Of a DNA stretch of 64,000 nucleotides, positions 1 to 12,700 are shown piece after piece. Position 1 is the first letter of the stretch. Each line of letters opens with the position of its first letter. The notes below the pieces were generated by a model. It did no database searches. It saw only the letters and a list, made by a program, of their open reading frames with translations, and was not told where the DNA came from. The stretch comes from Glandiceps talaboti (lineage: Eukaryota > Hemichordata > Enteropneusta > Spengelidae), in NCBI RefSeq assembly GCF_964340395.1, contig NC_135555.1, forward strand, positions 26,872,725-26,936,724, given 5' to 3'. The position numbers were made by a program, and so were the translations under genes.

Positions 1-950
1 TGGAGTACCTGGTACATTGCAACGGGATGGGGTACATTTTTTACAGGGATGGGATACACTGATTAGCACTATGCTGTTCACGGGTGATTACTATTGTTGC
101 TAGGAATTTGAATAGAACCCTGGGTATTTGGAGGTTTATCTTCTACCTCCAAGGTAAATTACTGTATCTTTTGTTATTTGACATTGTTTTTCCTTGAGTT
201 ATCCTCTCTCACTCTAAACTCGGCCATCGCCCGTGGTGAGACTTTCTTTCAAAGAGCAAAATACGGGAAGGCCAGTATAAATAAACGAAGAAATTATGTT
301 CATTGCTGTACCAAACTATGTCCCTGTACATCTGCAGTACAATTTCATTTTCGCAGTAATTTTAACCTCTTGAAGGTTGATCGTACCTTATACTAGAGAA
401 AGCACGGGGTACACCGACAATAACTGAGTATGCACACGTCTAGTCTGTACGTTAATGTACGTTATAATGCCCGCTAAGCCGGAAAACTACGACATGATAA
501 TTGTACGTGGTATGGGCCGGGGGTTTGGCCAACATTGAATTCGGCCTCAGTGACCGGCAAGATTTACACCAATTTGAGGCAATTTTGGGCTGAAAATGTA
601 TATTCCATGAGTCGTTCGATGAAATAGTTTGACTCACAGTAATATTAACACACGTACTACAGTCTACAGATTCAAAACAAATGCAAATAATAGCAGTCCA
701 TCTTCTTCATCAGGTAGGTTGGTTAACATTGTCGTTATTTTTCGGCTTTGGAAACCGTAAAAAAAAAAAATTCAACTTCTCTATCCTCTGGGATAGCGAT
801 CGTGTATATTATACCGATCTTTATACTGGAATTTCCGTGTTTGTAAGTAAAGACTACGTAAGAGAATCGATGGTAAGGTCAAGGTCCTGACTACCACAAA
901 TATGTCTTGGGTTGTGATAAGTACAGGCGCACAAGGCAAAATTACGCTCA
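1..950. other. no recognisable feature
   Basis: No gene, RNA or repeat could be supported here. Short open frames of 60-72 codons occur on both strands, but none resembles a known family and none is flanked by convincing splice sites. Confidence 0.5.
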
Positions 951-1204
951 CAATCAATTGACAATCTGTCAATCAATGGCATCCGTCAATCAATGACATC
1001 TGTCAATCAATGACATCCGTCAATCAATGACATCCGTCAATCAATTGACAATCTGTCAATCAATGACATCCGTCAATTAATTGACAATCTGTCAATAAAT
1101 GACATCCGTCAATCAATTGACAATCTGTCAATCAATGACATCTGTCAATCAATGACATCTGTCAATCAATGACATCCGTCAATCAATGACATCTGTCAAT
1201 CAAT
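951..1204. repeat. short minisatellite, 17-19 bp unit
   Basis: Tandem units built on GTCAATCAATGACATCC and close variants; some units carry an extra TGACAAT step. About 14 copies. Non-coding. Confidence 0.9.
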
Positions 1205-1392
1205 CTCGGTGAACTCTCTCGCGCTAAGTTTTATCGTTACTGTTGTCATTGCAATGGCGTCTATTTCGCCCATTTCATAACGTATTATATACGCGGTACT
1301 TCTTTCTTGAGCAAATTGAAGTTTACTAATTTCAGAGATAGTAAATGAACCGCAGATATTGTTTTAAATATTCACCATATGTATTCACCAAA

Positions 1393-1552
1393 AGAAGCCC
1401 ACTGTAAATCGGGATGCAGGCATGGAGATCCCCACTCTAAACCGGGATGCAGGCATGGAGATCCCCACTCTAAACCGGGATGCAGGCATGGAGATCCCCA
1501 TTCTAAACCGGGATGCAGGCATGGAGATCCCCATTCTAAACCGGGATGCAGC
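1393..1552. repeat. 33-bp GC-rich tandem repeat
   Basis: Five near-identical 33-bp units containing GGGATGCAGGCATGGAGATC. Because 33 is divisible by three and the unit has no stop, frames stay open on both strands (11-residue repeats). This is not evidence of a protein. The unit core recurs once at about 1868-1890. Confidence 0.9.
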
Positions 1553-1689
1553 CCGGGGGCAACTCCCATAGACGGCAATACGGGGAGGGTCCGCGCGAAA
1601 GGGGGTCGGATTTTTATGCTGGTTGGTCGATCTAGGTCTAGCTCCCAGACTAGCTTCCCGTGGGAGCCCTGGCTAGGCTAATCAAAATT

Positions 1690-1790
1690 CAACTTGGTAT
1701 CAGAAAGGGTAATACAACTATTTGCATAAAATTGGTATCAGAAAGGGTGTATATATACTTTTTGCATAAAATTGGTATCACAACACATTG
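1690..1790. repeat. three copies of a ~50-bp repeat
   Basis: The phrase TTGGTATCAGAAAGGGT followed by an A/T-rich stretch and TTTGCATAAAA occurs two and a half times in succession. The rest of 1790-2520, including a C-run at about 1848-1857, holds nothing recognisable. Confidence 0.7.
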
Positions 1791-2529
1791 TTTTTTTTTT
1801 CAATGCTTATGAGAAGCCTCCCCATAATGTTTACCCCATTTAGTTACCCCCCCCCCCACACACACACCCGGGATGCAAGCATAGAGATCTCAGCTGTTTC
1901 TGTCAAGCTCATTTCATGTGTCTCTTTTGCGTCATGTAACAATAGCACATTGCAGTACACTCTTGAGAATGTTGATACAATAAATATTATGCAATAAAGT
2001 TGATTGAGATGTAAGAAAATTTGGGAAAATTTGGGAATCACTTCCAAGAATTTGTATGAATAGAAATGTTCATTAATGACTACAATCTGGTAACAGAGAA
2101 GATACCTTATTGGAATCTAGTTTTTGAAGCGATACAATCTACGTACAGTTGATAGCTTGAATGCTAAGCCTGTATTTGGGGATCTCGATCTGTTACTTCT
2201 ATTCTGTCACAAAACCACCATAATCCAGATAAAGTAAAGAATTACAAATTATCGTATGTACTGTAATATATGACGTAAGTAAACAATATGCTAGTCTGAG
2301 TAAAGACCCAGGTGTTTTTTCTGTTAAACTGTTGAATTTGCAACCATGCATGACACGGTCATGAATTTAATATGAATAATAAAGAATTATTTTACAACCT
2401 TCAGAGTAGATTATTTTTTCTTTGATAACATTTGTGATCGTCATAAGAATGACAGCTCGTAAACATGTCATGATTGTGACTAGGTTAGTCTGATTGGTGA
2501 TTTACGTTTTACTCAATGTTGAACAAAAA

Positions 2530-2962
2530 ATGGAAATACCGGGGATAGTAAAGAGATGGGAGTCAAATATGGAAATACCGGGGATAGTAAAGAGATGGGA
2601 GTCAAATATGGAAATACCGGGGATAGTAAAGAGATGGGAGTCAAATATGGAAATACCGGGGTTAGTAAAGAGATGGGAGTCAAATATGGAAATACCGGGG
2701 TTAGTAAAGAGATGGGAGTCAAATATGGAAATACCGGGGATAGTAAAGAGATGGGAGTCAAATATGGAAATACCGGGGATAGTAAAGAGATGGGAGTCAA
2801 ATATGGAAATACCGGGGATAGTAAAGAGATGGGAGTCAAATATGGAAATACCGGGGATAGTAAAGAGATGGGAGTCAAATATGGAAATACCGGGGAAAGT
2901 AAAGAGATGGGAGTCAAATATGGAAATACCGGGGATAGTAAGGAGATGGGAGTCAAATATGG
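2530..2962. repeat. 39-bp tandem repeat, 11 copies
   Basis: Eleven units of 39 bp starting ATGGAAATACCGGGG, almost identical. The unit length is a multiple of three, so two plus-strand frames and one minus-strand frame stay open through the array. The plus frame reads as 13-residue repeats (MEIPGIVKRWESN). With both strands open and no flanking conserved sequence, an expressed protein is unlikely. The region 2963-3245 holds nothing recognisable. Confidence 0.93.
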
Positions 2963-3245
2963 AAAAAAACTAAATGAGATACTATTACAGACTGAGAATC
3001 ATCTGCTACAAACCTGTAAAACGAACACCAGTGTTCTCTGAATCACCATGTGAGGGCGCAATTGAATTGAACTCTTGTGCTGGCGAGTTATACTTTTCCT
3101 CCAAAATTAACATTCAGTTTTAGATTTGATATCTTAAACATGTCCCCTCCAATGTCAAAATACAAGAAAAGTGTACGTCTATGACAACAAACACTACTAT
3201 ATTCAAGCACATTTCGAAGGCCAACATATACTGAATTGGGTTGTA

Positions 3246-3306
3246 TGTATGCATAGCAGTACAGCTACTACTAGTAGAAATGTATGCATAGTAGTAGTAG
3301 TAGTAG

Positions 3307-3342
<36 letters not shown>

Positions 3343-3793
3343 CACTACTACTACTAGTAGTAGTAGTAGAAATGAATGCATAGTACTACTGCTACTATTA
3401 GTAGAAATGTATGCATAGTAGTACTGCTACTACTAGTAGAAATGTATGCATAGTACTGCATACTAGTAGAAATGAATGCATAGTAGTACTGCTACTACTA
3501 CTAGTAGAAATGTATGCATATTAGTACTGCTACTACTAGTAGAAACGTATGTATAGCAGTACTGCTACTACTACTAGTAGAAATGAATGCATAGTAGTAC
3601 TGCTGCTACTACTACTAGTAGAAACGTATGCATAGTAGTACTGCTACTACTAGTAGAAACGTATGCATAGTAGTACTGCTACTACTAGTAGAAACGTATG
3701 CATAGTAGTACTGCTACTACTAGTAGAAATGTATGCATAGTAGTACTGCTACTACTAGTAGAAACGTATGTATAGCAGTACTGCTACTACTAG
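3246..3793. repeat. left arm of ~35-bp palindrome-rich satellite
   Basis: Units follow the plan CTACTACTAGTAG, then AAATG, then TATGCATAGTAGTACTG. It includes a (TAG)n/(CTA)n expansion at about 3292-3370. The same satellite resumes after the retrotransposon at 6774, so both arms are one array split by an insertion. Confidence 0.93.
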
Positions 3794-3820
3794 TTTGATG
3801 AACAGGACTGGTCAGAGGTA

Positions 3821-4669
3821 ATGGAATGTAACATTATAGAGGAAGCTTGGTCTAATTTCAAAACAAAGTTCTTATCTGTTCTTGACATATTGGCACCAGT
3901 CAAGGAGATTCGGCTAAAGCAGCGATCAGATCCTTGGATCACCAGTGACATATTATACCTAATTAGCCAGAGGGACAAATATTTTACCAAATTCAGAAGG
4001 TCAAAAGATATTTCTGATTTCAAACAATTCCAACATTATAGAAATCAGGTTAGATATAAGAAAGATAAAGCTAAATCTCAATACTATGTAAATACTGTTA
4101 ACAATAATCAGGTTAGATATAAGAAAGCTAAAGCTAAATCTCAATATTATGTAAATGCTGTTAACAATAATCAGGTTAGATATAAGAAAGCTAAAGCTAA
4201 ATCTCAATATTATGTAAATGCTGTTAACAATAATCAGGTTAGATATAAGAAAGCTAAAGCTAAATCTCAATATTATGTAAATGCTGTTAACAATAATCAG
4301 GTTAGATATAAGAAAGCTAAAGCTAAATCTCAATATTATGTAAATGCTGTTAACAATAATCAGGTTAGATATAAGAAAGATAAAGCTAAATCTCAATATT
4401 ATGTAAATGCTGTTAACAATAATCAGGTTAGATATAAGAAAGATAAAGCTAAATCTCAATATTATGTAAATGCTGTTAACAATAATCAGGTTAGATATAA
4501 GAAAGCTAAAGCTAAATCTCAATATTATGTAAATGTTGTTAACAATAATCAGGTTAGATATAAGAAAGATAAAGCTAAATCTCAATATTATGTAAATGCT
4601 GTTAACAATAATCAGAATCATCCCAAAAAAATATGGAAAGTTTTAAAAAGATCTTGGCTCTTCTTTTAG
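3821..4669 (+). pseudogene. non-LTR linker region with nine in-frame 21-residue repeats
   Basis: This segment precedes the RT domain. It contains DPWITSDILYLISQRDKYFTKF, the usual W-I/basic linker of non-LTR ORF2 proteins, followed by a tandem block and NHPKKIWKVLK. The block (4046-4612) is exactly nine 63-bp units, each encoding QVRYKKAKAKSQYYVNAVNNN with few changes, so the frame is kept. The frame ends at 4669 in a stop shortly after the block; RT sequence continues in another frame from about 4716. The long hydrophobic minus-strand frame over the block is a shadow of the repeat. Confidence 0.85.
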
Positions 4670-4715
4670 ATGCAAAACGAAATCCAGTAATATTGTTCTG
4701 AATGTTGATAATGGT

Positions 4716-5537
4716 TTGTGTTTCGATAAATCGAAGGTTGCTAATCATTTTAATTCAGTTTTTACAACTATTGCCTCTTCACTTGTTGATAAACTTTCAG
4801 CTTGTACCGGTCGCTATGGTGTTTCCCATATTACACAATTTTATCGTTGTAAAGATATCTCGGACAACATGTTTGGTTTATCATCTGTTTCAGAAGATCA
4901 AATTTATAAGCTATTGGGTAGTGTGAGTGACAGTAAAGCGACAGGTTTAGACAATATTCCTGCAAGATTTGTAAAAGATGGTGCTTCGATTATTGCCAAA
5001 CCCCGAGCTCATATTATGAATATTTCTATCCATACGGGTACTCTTCCCGATGATCTGAAGAAAGCTAGAGTTGTGCCTCTGTACAAAAAGAAGTGTAAAA
5101 CTGAAGCTGGTAATTATAGGCCTGTGTCTGTATTGAGTATTGTTTCAAAGGTGTTTGAAAGAGTGGTGTACAATCAAATTAATGATTATCTTGTCCAAAA
5201 TAGTTTACTGTATGAATTCCAGTCTGGTTTTAGGCCCTCTTATTCTACCGATACATGTCTAATTCACCTGTCAGACTATATCAAACAAGAAAATGATAAA
5301 GGGAACCTCACCGGTATGGTTATGTTAGATCTCCAAAAGGCCTTCGATACGGTACATCATGATATACTATTAACTAAACTTAAATATTTAGGGATAAATG
5401 AAATATCAGTAAAGTGGTTCAAATCGTATCTAACTGGTAGGTCACAAGTCGTTGATGTCCATGGTGTTCATTCTGGATCTAAAGAAATTGCATGTGGGGT
5501 CCCCAAGGCTCCATTCTCGGGCCTCTTCTGTTTCTGA
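4716..5537 (+). pseudogene. non-LTR reverse transcriptase, N-terminal half
   Basis: The frame shows RT motifs in order: ATGLDNIPARFVK, the YRPVSVLSIVSKVFERV segment, FQSGFRPSYSTDTCL, MLDLQKAFDTVHHDILLTKL (the first catalytic Asp is in DLQKAFD), and WFKSYLTGRSQVV. It loses frame at the GVP-QGS motif near 5500. There the reading moves to the frame that begins at 5492. The mutation makes this copy a pseudogene. Confidence 0.9.
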
Positions 5538-5968
5538 TATATGTGAATGATATGAAGGCTGCAGTTAAGTGCAAACTTATGCTGTATGCTGACGACTCAG
5601 CATTGTTGGTATCAGGGAAGGATATATCAGAGATAGAGGAGACCCTGAGTATGGAGTTGACATCCGTTAGTGAATGGTTAACAGACAATAAGCTATCTTT
5701 ACATCTGGGTAAAACTGAGTCTATTTTATTTGCCTCCAAGAAACGTTTGCATACAACAAATAAAGTAAATGTGCGTTGTAACGGGAATGAGATTGAATCT
5801 AAGGTGAGTGTGTCATACTTGGGGGTTTCATTGGATCAGTCTTTATCTGGTGAGATTATAGCTTCTAGCGTGCTATCAAAATGCGCAAACAAACTTAAAT
5901 TTTTATACCGTAATACTCGATCTTTTAATCTGAAAACAAAGAAATTACTTGTCTCTTGTCGGCTTTGA
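5492..5968 (+). pseudogene. non-LTR reverse transcriptase, YADD half
   Basis: Continues the RT after the frameshift with PQGSILGPLLFLIYVNDM and the intact catalytic YADD box (LMLYADDSALLV), then the thumb-type segments WLTDNKLSLHLGKTESILF and VSYLGVSLDQSL. It ends in a stop at 5968, after which homology resumes in the previous frame. Confidence 0.9.
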
Positions 5969-6023
5969 TTCAGTGTCATTTCGACTATGCCTGTTCATCG
6001 TGGTATAGGGTCTCACAAAGAAG

Positions 6024-6449
6024 TTGAAGGGTAGACTACAAGTTCTGCAAAATAACATCATAAGATACATACTTAGTGCTGCTCCTAGAACACACATTGG
6101 ATATAATCAATTTAAACTTGTAGGCATGTTTCCTGTAGAATTGAGGGTTGAGCAATTAAAACTCAATCATATGTTCAACATCATAACTCATTGTGCTCCT
6201 GAGTACTTAAATTGCAATATAGAAATGGTCCGTAATCGGCACAGTTATAGAACAAGAGCGAGTGAACTGTCATGTGTAGTTCCAAGAGTCAGTGGTATGG
6301 GTAAGAGTTCATTCGCCTACACAGGCATTGGTCTTTGGAATAGTCTCCCACTCTCAGTGAAACAATCTCATACAAAACATAGTTTTAAAAACCATGTCAA
6401 ATCTTTTTTATGGAACAAATTAGAGGTTAAAGAACATAATATTTTGTAA
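6024..6449 (+). pseudogene. non-LTR ORF2 C-terminal domain
   Basis: The terminal part of the same ORF2, with LQVLQNNIIRYILSAAPRTH, IGYNQFKLVGMFPVELRVEQ and the closing GIGLWNSLPLSVKQ / FKNHVKSFLW motif typical of CR1/L2/Jockey-like proteins. It ends at a natural stop. It is in a different frame from the preceding YADD segment. Confidence 0.88.
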
Positions 6450-6773
6450 CTTTTTAGTCCTTCCTTTTTAAATTGAGGGTGTAGTCTGTGTATTTTATAA
6501 TTTTTTTTGTGCTCTGTCATTTGTATTTCATTTATTTTTTTTATATTTTGTTTGTTTGTTTGTTTGTTTGTTTGTTTGTTTGTTTGTTTGTTTGTTTGTT
6601 TGTTGTTGTTGTGTCATTGTTGCCATGGCGTTTTGAATACCCCTATGAGGACCACATTGGAAATAAGTGTTTTTAAAAAATACTTTTATGTGTTATCCTC
6701 GGTGATTTTTTATCCTTGTATTTTAATATGTACTTGTATAAATTTTTACCCAAATAAAATCATATCATATCAT

Positions 6774-9700
6774 AGTAGAAACGTATGCATAGTAGTACTG
6801 CTACTACTAGTAGAAATGTATGCATAGTAGTACTGCTACTACTAGTAGAAATGTATGCATAGTAGTACTGCTACTATGAGTAGAAACGTATGCATAGTAG
6901 TACTGCTACTACTACTAGTAGAAACGTATGCATAGTAGTACTGCTACTACTAATAGAAAGGTATGCATAGTAGTACTGCTACTACTAGTAGAAACGTATG
7001 CATAGTAGTACTGCTACTACTAGTAGAAAGGTATGCATAGTAGTAGTACTACTACTAGTAGAAAGGTATGCATAGTAGTACTGCTACTACTAGTAGAAAC
7101 GTATGCATAGTAGTACTGCTACTACTAGTAGAAATGTATGCATAGTAGTACTGCTACTACTAGTAGAAACGTACGCATAGTAGTACTGCTACTACTAGTA
7201 GAAAGGTATGCATAGTAGTACTACTACTACTAGTAGAAAGGTATGCATAGTAGTACTGCTACTACTAGTAGAAATGTATGCATAGTAGTACTGCTACTAC
7301 TAGTAGAAAGGTATGCATAGTAGTACTACTACTAGTAGAAAGGTATGCATAGTAGTACTGCTACTACTAGTAGAAATGTATGCATAGTAGTACTACTACT
7401 ACTAGTAGAAACGTATGCATAGTAGTACTGCTACTAAGAGTAGAAACGTATGCATAGTAGTACTGCTACTACTAGTAGAAATGTATGCATAGTAGTACTG
7501 CTGCTACTAGTAGAAATGTATGCATAGTAGTACTGCTACTACTAGTAGAAACGTATGCATAGTAGTACTGCTACTACTAGTAGTAGTAGAAATGTATGCA
7601 TAGTAGTACTGCTACTACGAGTAGAAACGTATGCATAGTAGTACTGCTACTACTACTAGTAGAAACGTATGCATAGTAGTACTGCTACTACTAGTAGTAG
7701 TAGAAATGTATGCATAGTAGTACTGCTACTACTACTACTAGTACAAATGTATGCATAGTAGTAGTACTACTACTACTAATAGTAGAAATGTATGCATAGT
7801 AGTATTACTACTACTTGTAGAAAGGTATGCATAGTAGTACTGCTACTACTAGTAGAAGTGTATGCATAGTAGTACTGCTACTACTAGTAGAAACGTATGC
7901 ATAGTAGTACTGCTACTACTAGTAGAAACGTATGCATAGTAGTACTGCTACTACTAGTAGAAATGTGTGCATAGTAGTACTGCTACAAATAGTAGAAACG
8001 TATGCATAGTAGTACTGCTACTACTACTAGTAGAAACGTATGCATAGTAGTACTGCTACTACTAGTAGAAACGTATGCATAGTAGTACTGCTACTACTAG
8101 TAGTAGTAGAAATGTATGCATAGTAGTACTACTGCTACTAGTAGAAATATATGCACAGTAGTACTGCTACTAGTAGAAATGTATGCATTGTAGTACTACT
8201 ACTACTACTAGTAGAAACGTATGCATAGTAGTACTGCTACTACTAGTAGAAATGTATGCATAGTAGTACTGCTACTACTTGTAGAAATATATGCACAGTA
8301 GTACTGCTACTAGTAGAAAGGTATGCATAGTAGTACTGCTACTACTAGTAGAAATGTATGTATAGTAGTACTATTACTACTAGTAGAAATATATGCACAG
8401 TAGTACTGCTACTAGTAGAAATGTATGCATAGTAGTAGTACTACTACTACTACAAGTAGAAACGTATGCATAGTAGTACTGCTACTACTAGTAGAAATGT
8501 ATGCATAGTAGTACTGCTACTACTTGTAGAAACGTATGCATAGCAGTACTGCTGCTACTAGTACAAATGTATATAGTAGTACTGCTACTACTAGTAGAAA
8601 TGTATGCTACTACTAGTAGAAATGTATGCATAGTAGTACTGCTGCTACTAGTAGAAATGTATGCATAGTAGTACTGCTGCTACTAGTACAAATGTATGCA
8701 TAGTAGTACTGCTGCTACTAGTACAAATGTATGCATAGTAGTAGTACTACTACTAGAAATGTATGCATAGTAGTACTGCTGCCACTAGTAGAAATGTATG
8801 CATAGCAGTACTGCTACTACTAGTAGAAATGTATGCATAGTAGTACTGCTGCTACTAGTACAAATGTATGCGTAGTAGTACTACTACTACTAGAAATGTA
8901 TGCCTAGTAGTACTGCTGCTACTAGTACAAATGTATGCATAGTTGTTCTGCTACTACTACTACTACTAGTAAAAATGTATGCATAGTAGTACTACTACTA
9001 CTAGAAATGTATGCATAGCAGTACTGCTACTAGTAGAAATGTATGCATAGTAGTACTGCTACTACTAGTAGAAAGGTATGCATAGTAGTACTGCTACTAC
9101 TACTAATAGAAATGTATGCATAGTAGTACTGCTACTACTAGTAGAAAGGTATGCATAGTAGTACTGCTACTACTACTCGTAGAAATGTATGCATAGTAGT
9201 ACTGCTACTACTAGTAGAAACGTATGCATAGCAGTACTGCTACTACTAGTAGAAACATATGCATAGTAGTACTGCTACTACGAGTAGAAATGTATGCATA
9301 GTAGTACTGCTACAAATAGTAGAAACGTATGCATAGTAGTACTGCTACTACTACTAGTAGAAATGTATGCATGGTAGTACTGCTACTACTACTAGTAGAA
9401 ACGTATGCATAGTAGTACTGCTACTACTTGTAGAAATATATGCACAGTAGTACTGCTACTACTTGTAGAAATGTATGCATAGTAGTACTGCTACTAGTAG
9501 AAATGTATGCATAGTAGTACTGCTACTACTAGTAGAAATGTATGTGTAATAGTACTACTACTACTAGTAGAAATGTATGCATAGTAGTACTGCTACTACT
9601 AGTAGAAATGTATGCATAGTAGTACTGCTACTACTTGTAGAAATATATGCACAGTAGTACTGCTACTAGTAGAAATGTATGCATAGTAGTACTGCTACTA

Positions 9701-12700
9701 CTAGTAGAAATGTATGTGTAATAGTACTACTACTACTAGTAGAAATGTATGCATAGTAGTACTACTACTACTACTAGTAGAAACGTATGCATAGTAGTAC
9801 TGCTACTACTAGTAGAAATGTATGCATAGTAGTACTGCTACTACTTGTAGAAACGTATGCATAGCAGTACTGCTGCTACTAGTACAAATGTATATAGTAG
9901 TACTGCTACTACTAGTAGAAATGTATGCTACTACTAGTAGAAATGTATGCATAGTAGTACTGCTGCTACTAGTACAAATGTATGCATAGTAGTACTGCTG
10001 CTACTAGTACAAATGTATGCATAGTAGTACTGCTGCTACTAGTACAAATGTATGCATAGTAGTAGTACTACTACTAGAAATGTATGCATAGTAGTACTGC
10101 TGCCACTAGTAGAAATGTATGCATAGCAGTACTGCTACTACTAGTAGAAATGTATGCATAGTAGTACTGCTGCTACTAGTACAAATGTATGCGTAGTAGT
10201 ACTACTACTACTAGAAATGTATGCATAGTAGTACTGCTGCTACTAGTACAAATGTATGCATAGTAGTTCTGCTACTACTACTACTAGTAAAAATGTATGC
10301 ATAGTAGTACTACTACTACTAGAAATGTATGCATAGCAGTACTGCTACTACTAATAGAAATGTATGCATAGTAGTACTGCTACTACTGCTACTAGTAGTA
10401 GAAATGTATGCATAGTAGTACTGCTACTACTAGTAGAAACGTATGCATAGTAGTACTGCTACTACTACTAATAGAAATGTATGCATAGTAGTACTGCTAC
10501 TACTAGTAGAAAGGTATGCATAGTAGTACTGCTACTACTACTCGTAGAAACGTATGCATATAGTAGCACTGCTACTACTAGTAGAAACGTATGCATAGCA
10601 GTACTGCTACTACTAGTAGAAACATATGCATAGTAGTACTGCTACTACTAGTAGAAATGTATGCATAGTAGTACTGCTACAAATAGTAGAAACGTATGCA
10701 TAGTAGTACTGCTACTAGTACTAGTAGAAATGTATGCATGGTAGCACTGCTACTACTAGTAGAAACGTATGCATAGTAGTACTGCTACTACTACTAATAG
10801 AAACGTATACATAGTAGTACTGCTACTACTAGTAGAAACGTATGCATGGTAGTACTGCTACTAGTAGTAGTAGTAGAAATGTATGCATAGTAGTACTACT
10901 GCTACTAATAATAGAATTGTATGTATAGTAGTACTACTACTACTAGTAGAAATGTATGCACAGTAGTACTGCTACTAGTAGAAATGTATGCATAGTAGTA
11001 CTACTACTACTACTAGTAGAAACGTATGCATATAGTATTACTGCTACTACTAGTAGAAATGTATGCATAGTAGTACTGCTACTACTAGTAGAAATGTATG
11101 CTACTACTAGTAGAAATGTATGCATAGTAGTACTGCTGCTACTAGTACAAATGTATGCATAGTAGTACTGCTGCTACTAGTACTAATGTATGCATAGTAG
11201 TACTGCTGCTACTAGTACAAATGTATGCATAGTAGTACTACTACTACTTGAAATGTATGCATAGTAGTACTGCTGCTACTAGTACAAATGTATGCATAGT
11301 AGTTCTGCTACTACTAGTACAAATGTATGCATAGTAGTACTACTACTACTAGAAATGTATGCATAGTAGTACTGCTGCTACTAGTACAAATGTATGCATA
11401 GTAGTTCTGCTACTACTACTACTACTAGTAAAAATGTATGCATAGTAGTACTACTACTACTAGAAATGTATGCATAGCAGTACTGCTACTACTAGTAGAA
11501 ATGTATGCATAGTAGTACTGCTACTACTACTACTACTACTAGTAGAAACGTATGCATAGTAGTACTGCTACTACTAGTAGTAGTAGAAATGTATGCATAG
11601 TAGTACTGCTACTACGAGTAGAAACGTATGCATAGTAGTACTGCTACTGGGGTACTACTAGTAGAAACGTATGCATAGCAGTACTGCTAGTACTAGTAGA
11701 ATCGTATGCATAGTAGTACTGCTACTACTAGTAGTAGAAATGCATGCATAGTAGTACAGCTACTGGGGTACTACTGGTAGACACGTATGCATAGCAGTAC
11801 TGCTACTAATAGTAGAAACATATGCATAGTAGTACTGCTACTACTAGTAGAAATGTATGCATAGTAGTACTGCTACTAATAGTAGACACGTACGTATGCA
11901 TAGTAGTACTACTACTACTAGTAGAATCGTATGCATAGTAGTACTGCTACTACTAGTAGAAATGTATGCATAGTAGTACTGCTACTGGGGTACTACTAGT
12001 AGAAACGTATGCATAGCAGTACTGCTAGTACTAGTAGAATCGTATGCATAGTAGTACTGCTACTACTAGTAGTAGAAATGCATGCATAGTAGTACAGCTA
12101 CTGGGGTACTACTGGTAGAAACGTATGCATAGCAGTACTGCTACTAATAGTAGAAACATATGCATAGTAGTACTGCTACTACTAGTAGAAATGTATGCAT
12201 AGTAGTACTGCTACTAATAGTAGACACGTACGTATGCATAGTAGTACTGCTACTACTACTAGTAGAAACGTATGCATAGTAGTACTGCTACTACTAGTAG
12301 AAACGTATGCATAGTAGTACTACTACTACTAGTAGAAATATAAGCATAGTAGTACTGCTACTACTAGTAGAAATGTATACATAGTAGTACTGCTACTACT
12401 AGTAGAAATATAAGCATAGTAGTACTGCTACTACTAGTAGAAACGTATACATAGTAGTACTGCTACTACTAGTAGAAATATAAGCATAGTAGTACTGCTA
12501 CTACTAGTAGAAATGTACTACTACTAGTAGTAGAAATGTATGCATAGTAGTACTACTGCTACTAATAGTAGAAATGTATGTATAGTAGTACTACTGCTAC
12601 TAATAGTAGAAATGTATGCATAGCAGTACTGCTACTACTAGTAGAAATGTATGCACAGTAGTACTGCTACTACTAGTAGACATGTATGCATAGTAGTACT

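Larger units (their letters stand above)
3794..6773 (+). mobile_element. degenerate non-LTR retrotransposon (CR1/L2/Jockey-like)
   Basis: A plus-strand non-LTR element inserted in the 35-bp satellite, whose unit is interrupted at CTACTACTAG on the left and resumes with AGTAGAAACG on the right. It is 5' truncated: only the linker between endonuclease and reverse transcriptase, the RT domain and the C-terminal domain remain. The coding part moves between two frames and stops several times, so this copy cannot encode a full protein. The 3' UTR holds a (TTTG)n run (about 6548-6606), an AATAAA-like signal and a short TCATA repeat at the very end, as usual for CR1/L2-type tails. The exact clade was not determined. 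Confidence 0.9.

Noticed and set aside
2494-3041. 159- and 161-codon plus-strand frames and a 147-codon minus-strand frame
   Set aside because: All come from a stop-free 39-bp unit that is open in three frames; nothing outside the repeat supports a gene.
4001-4621. 206-codon hydrophobic minus-strand frame, looking like a membrane protein
   Set aside because: It is the antisense of the nine 63-bp repeats in a retrotransposon ORF.
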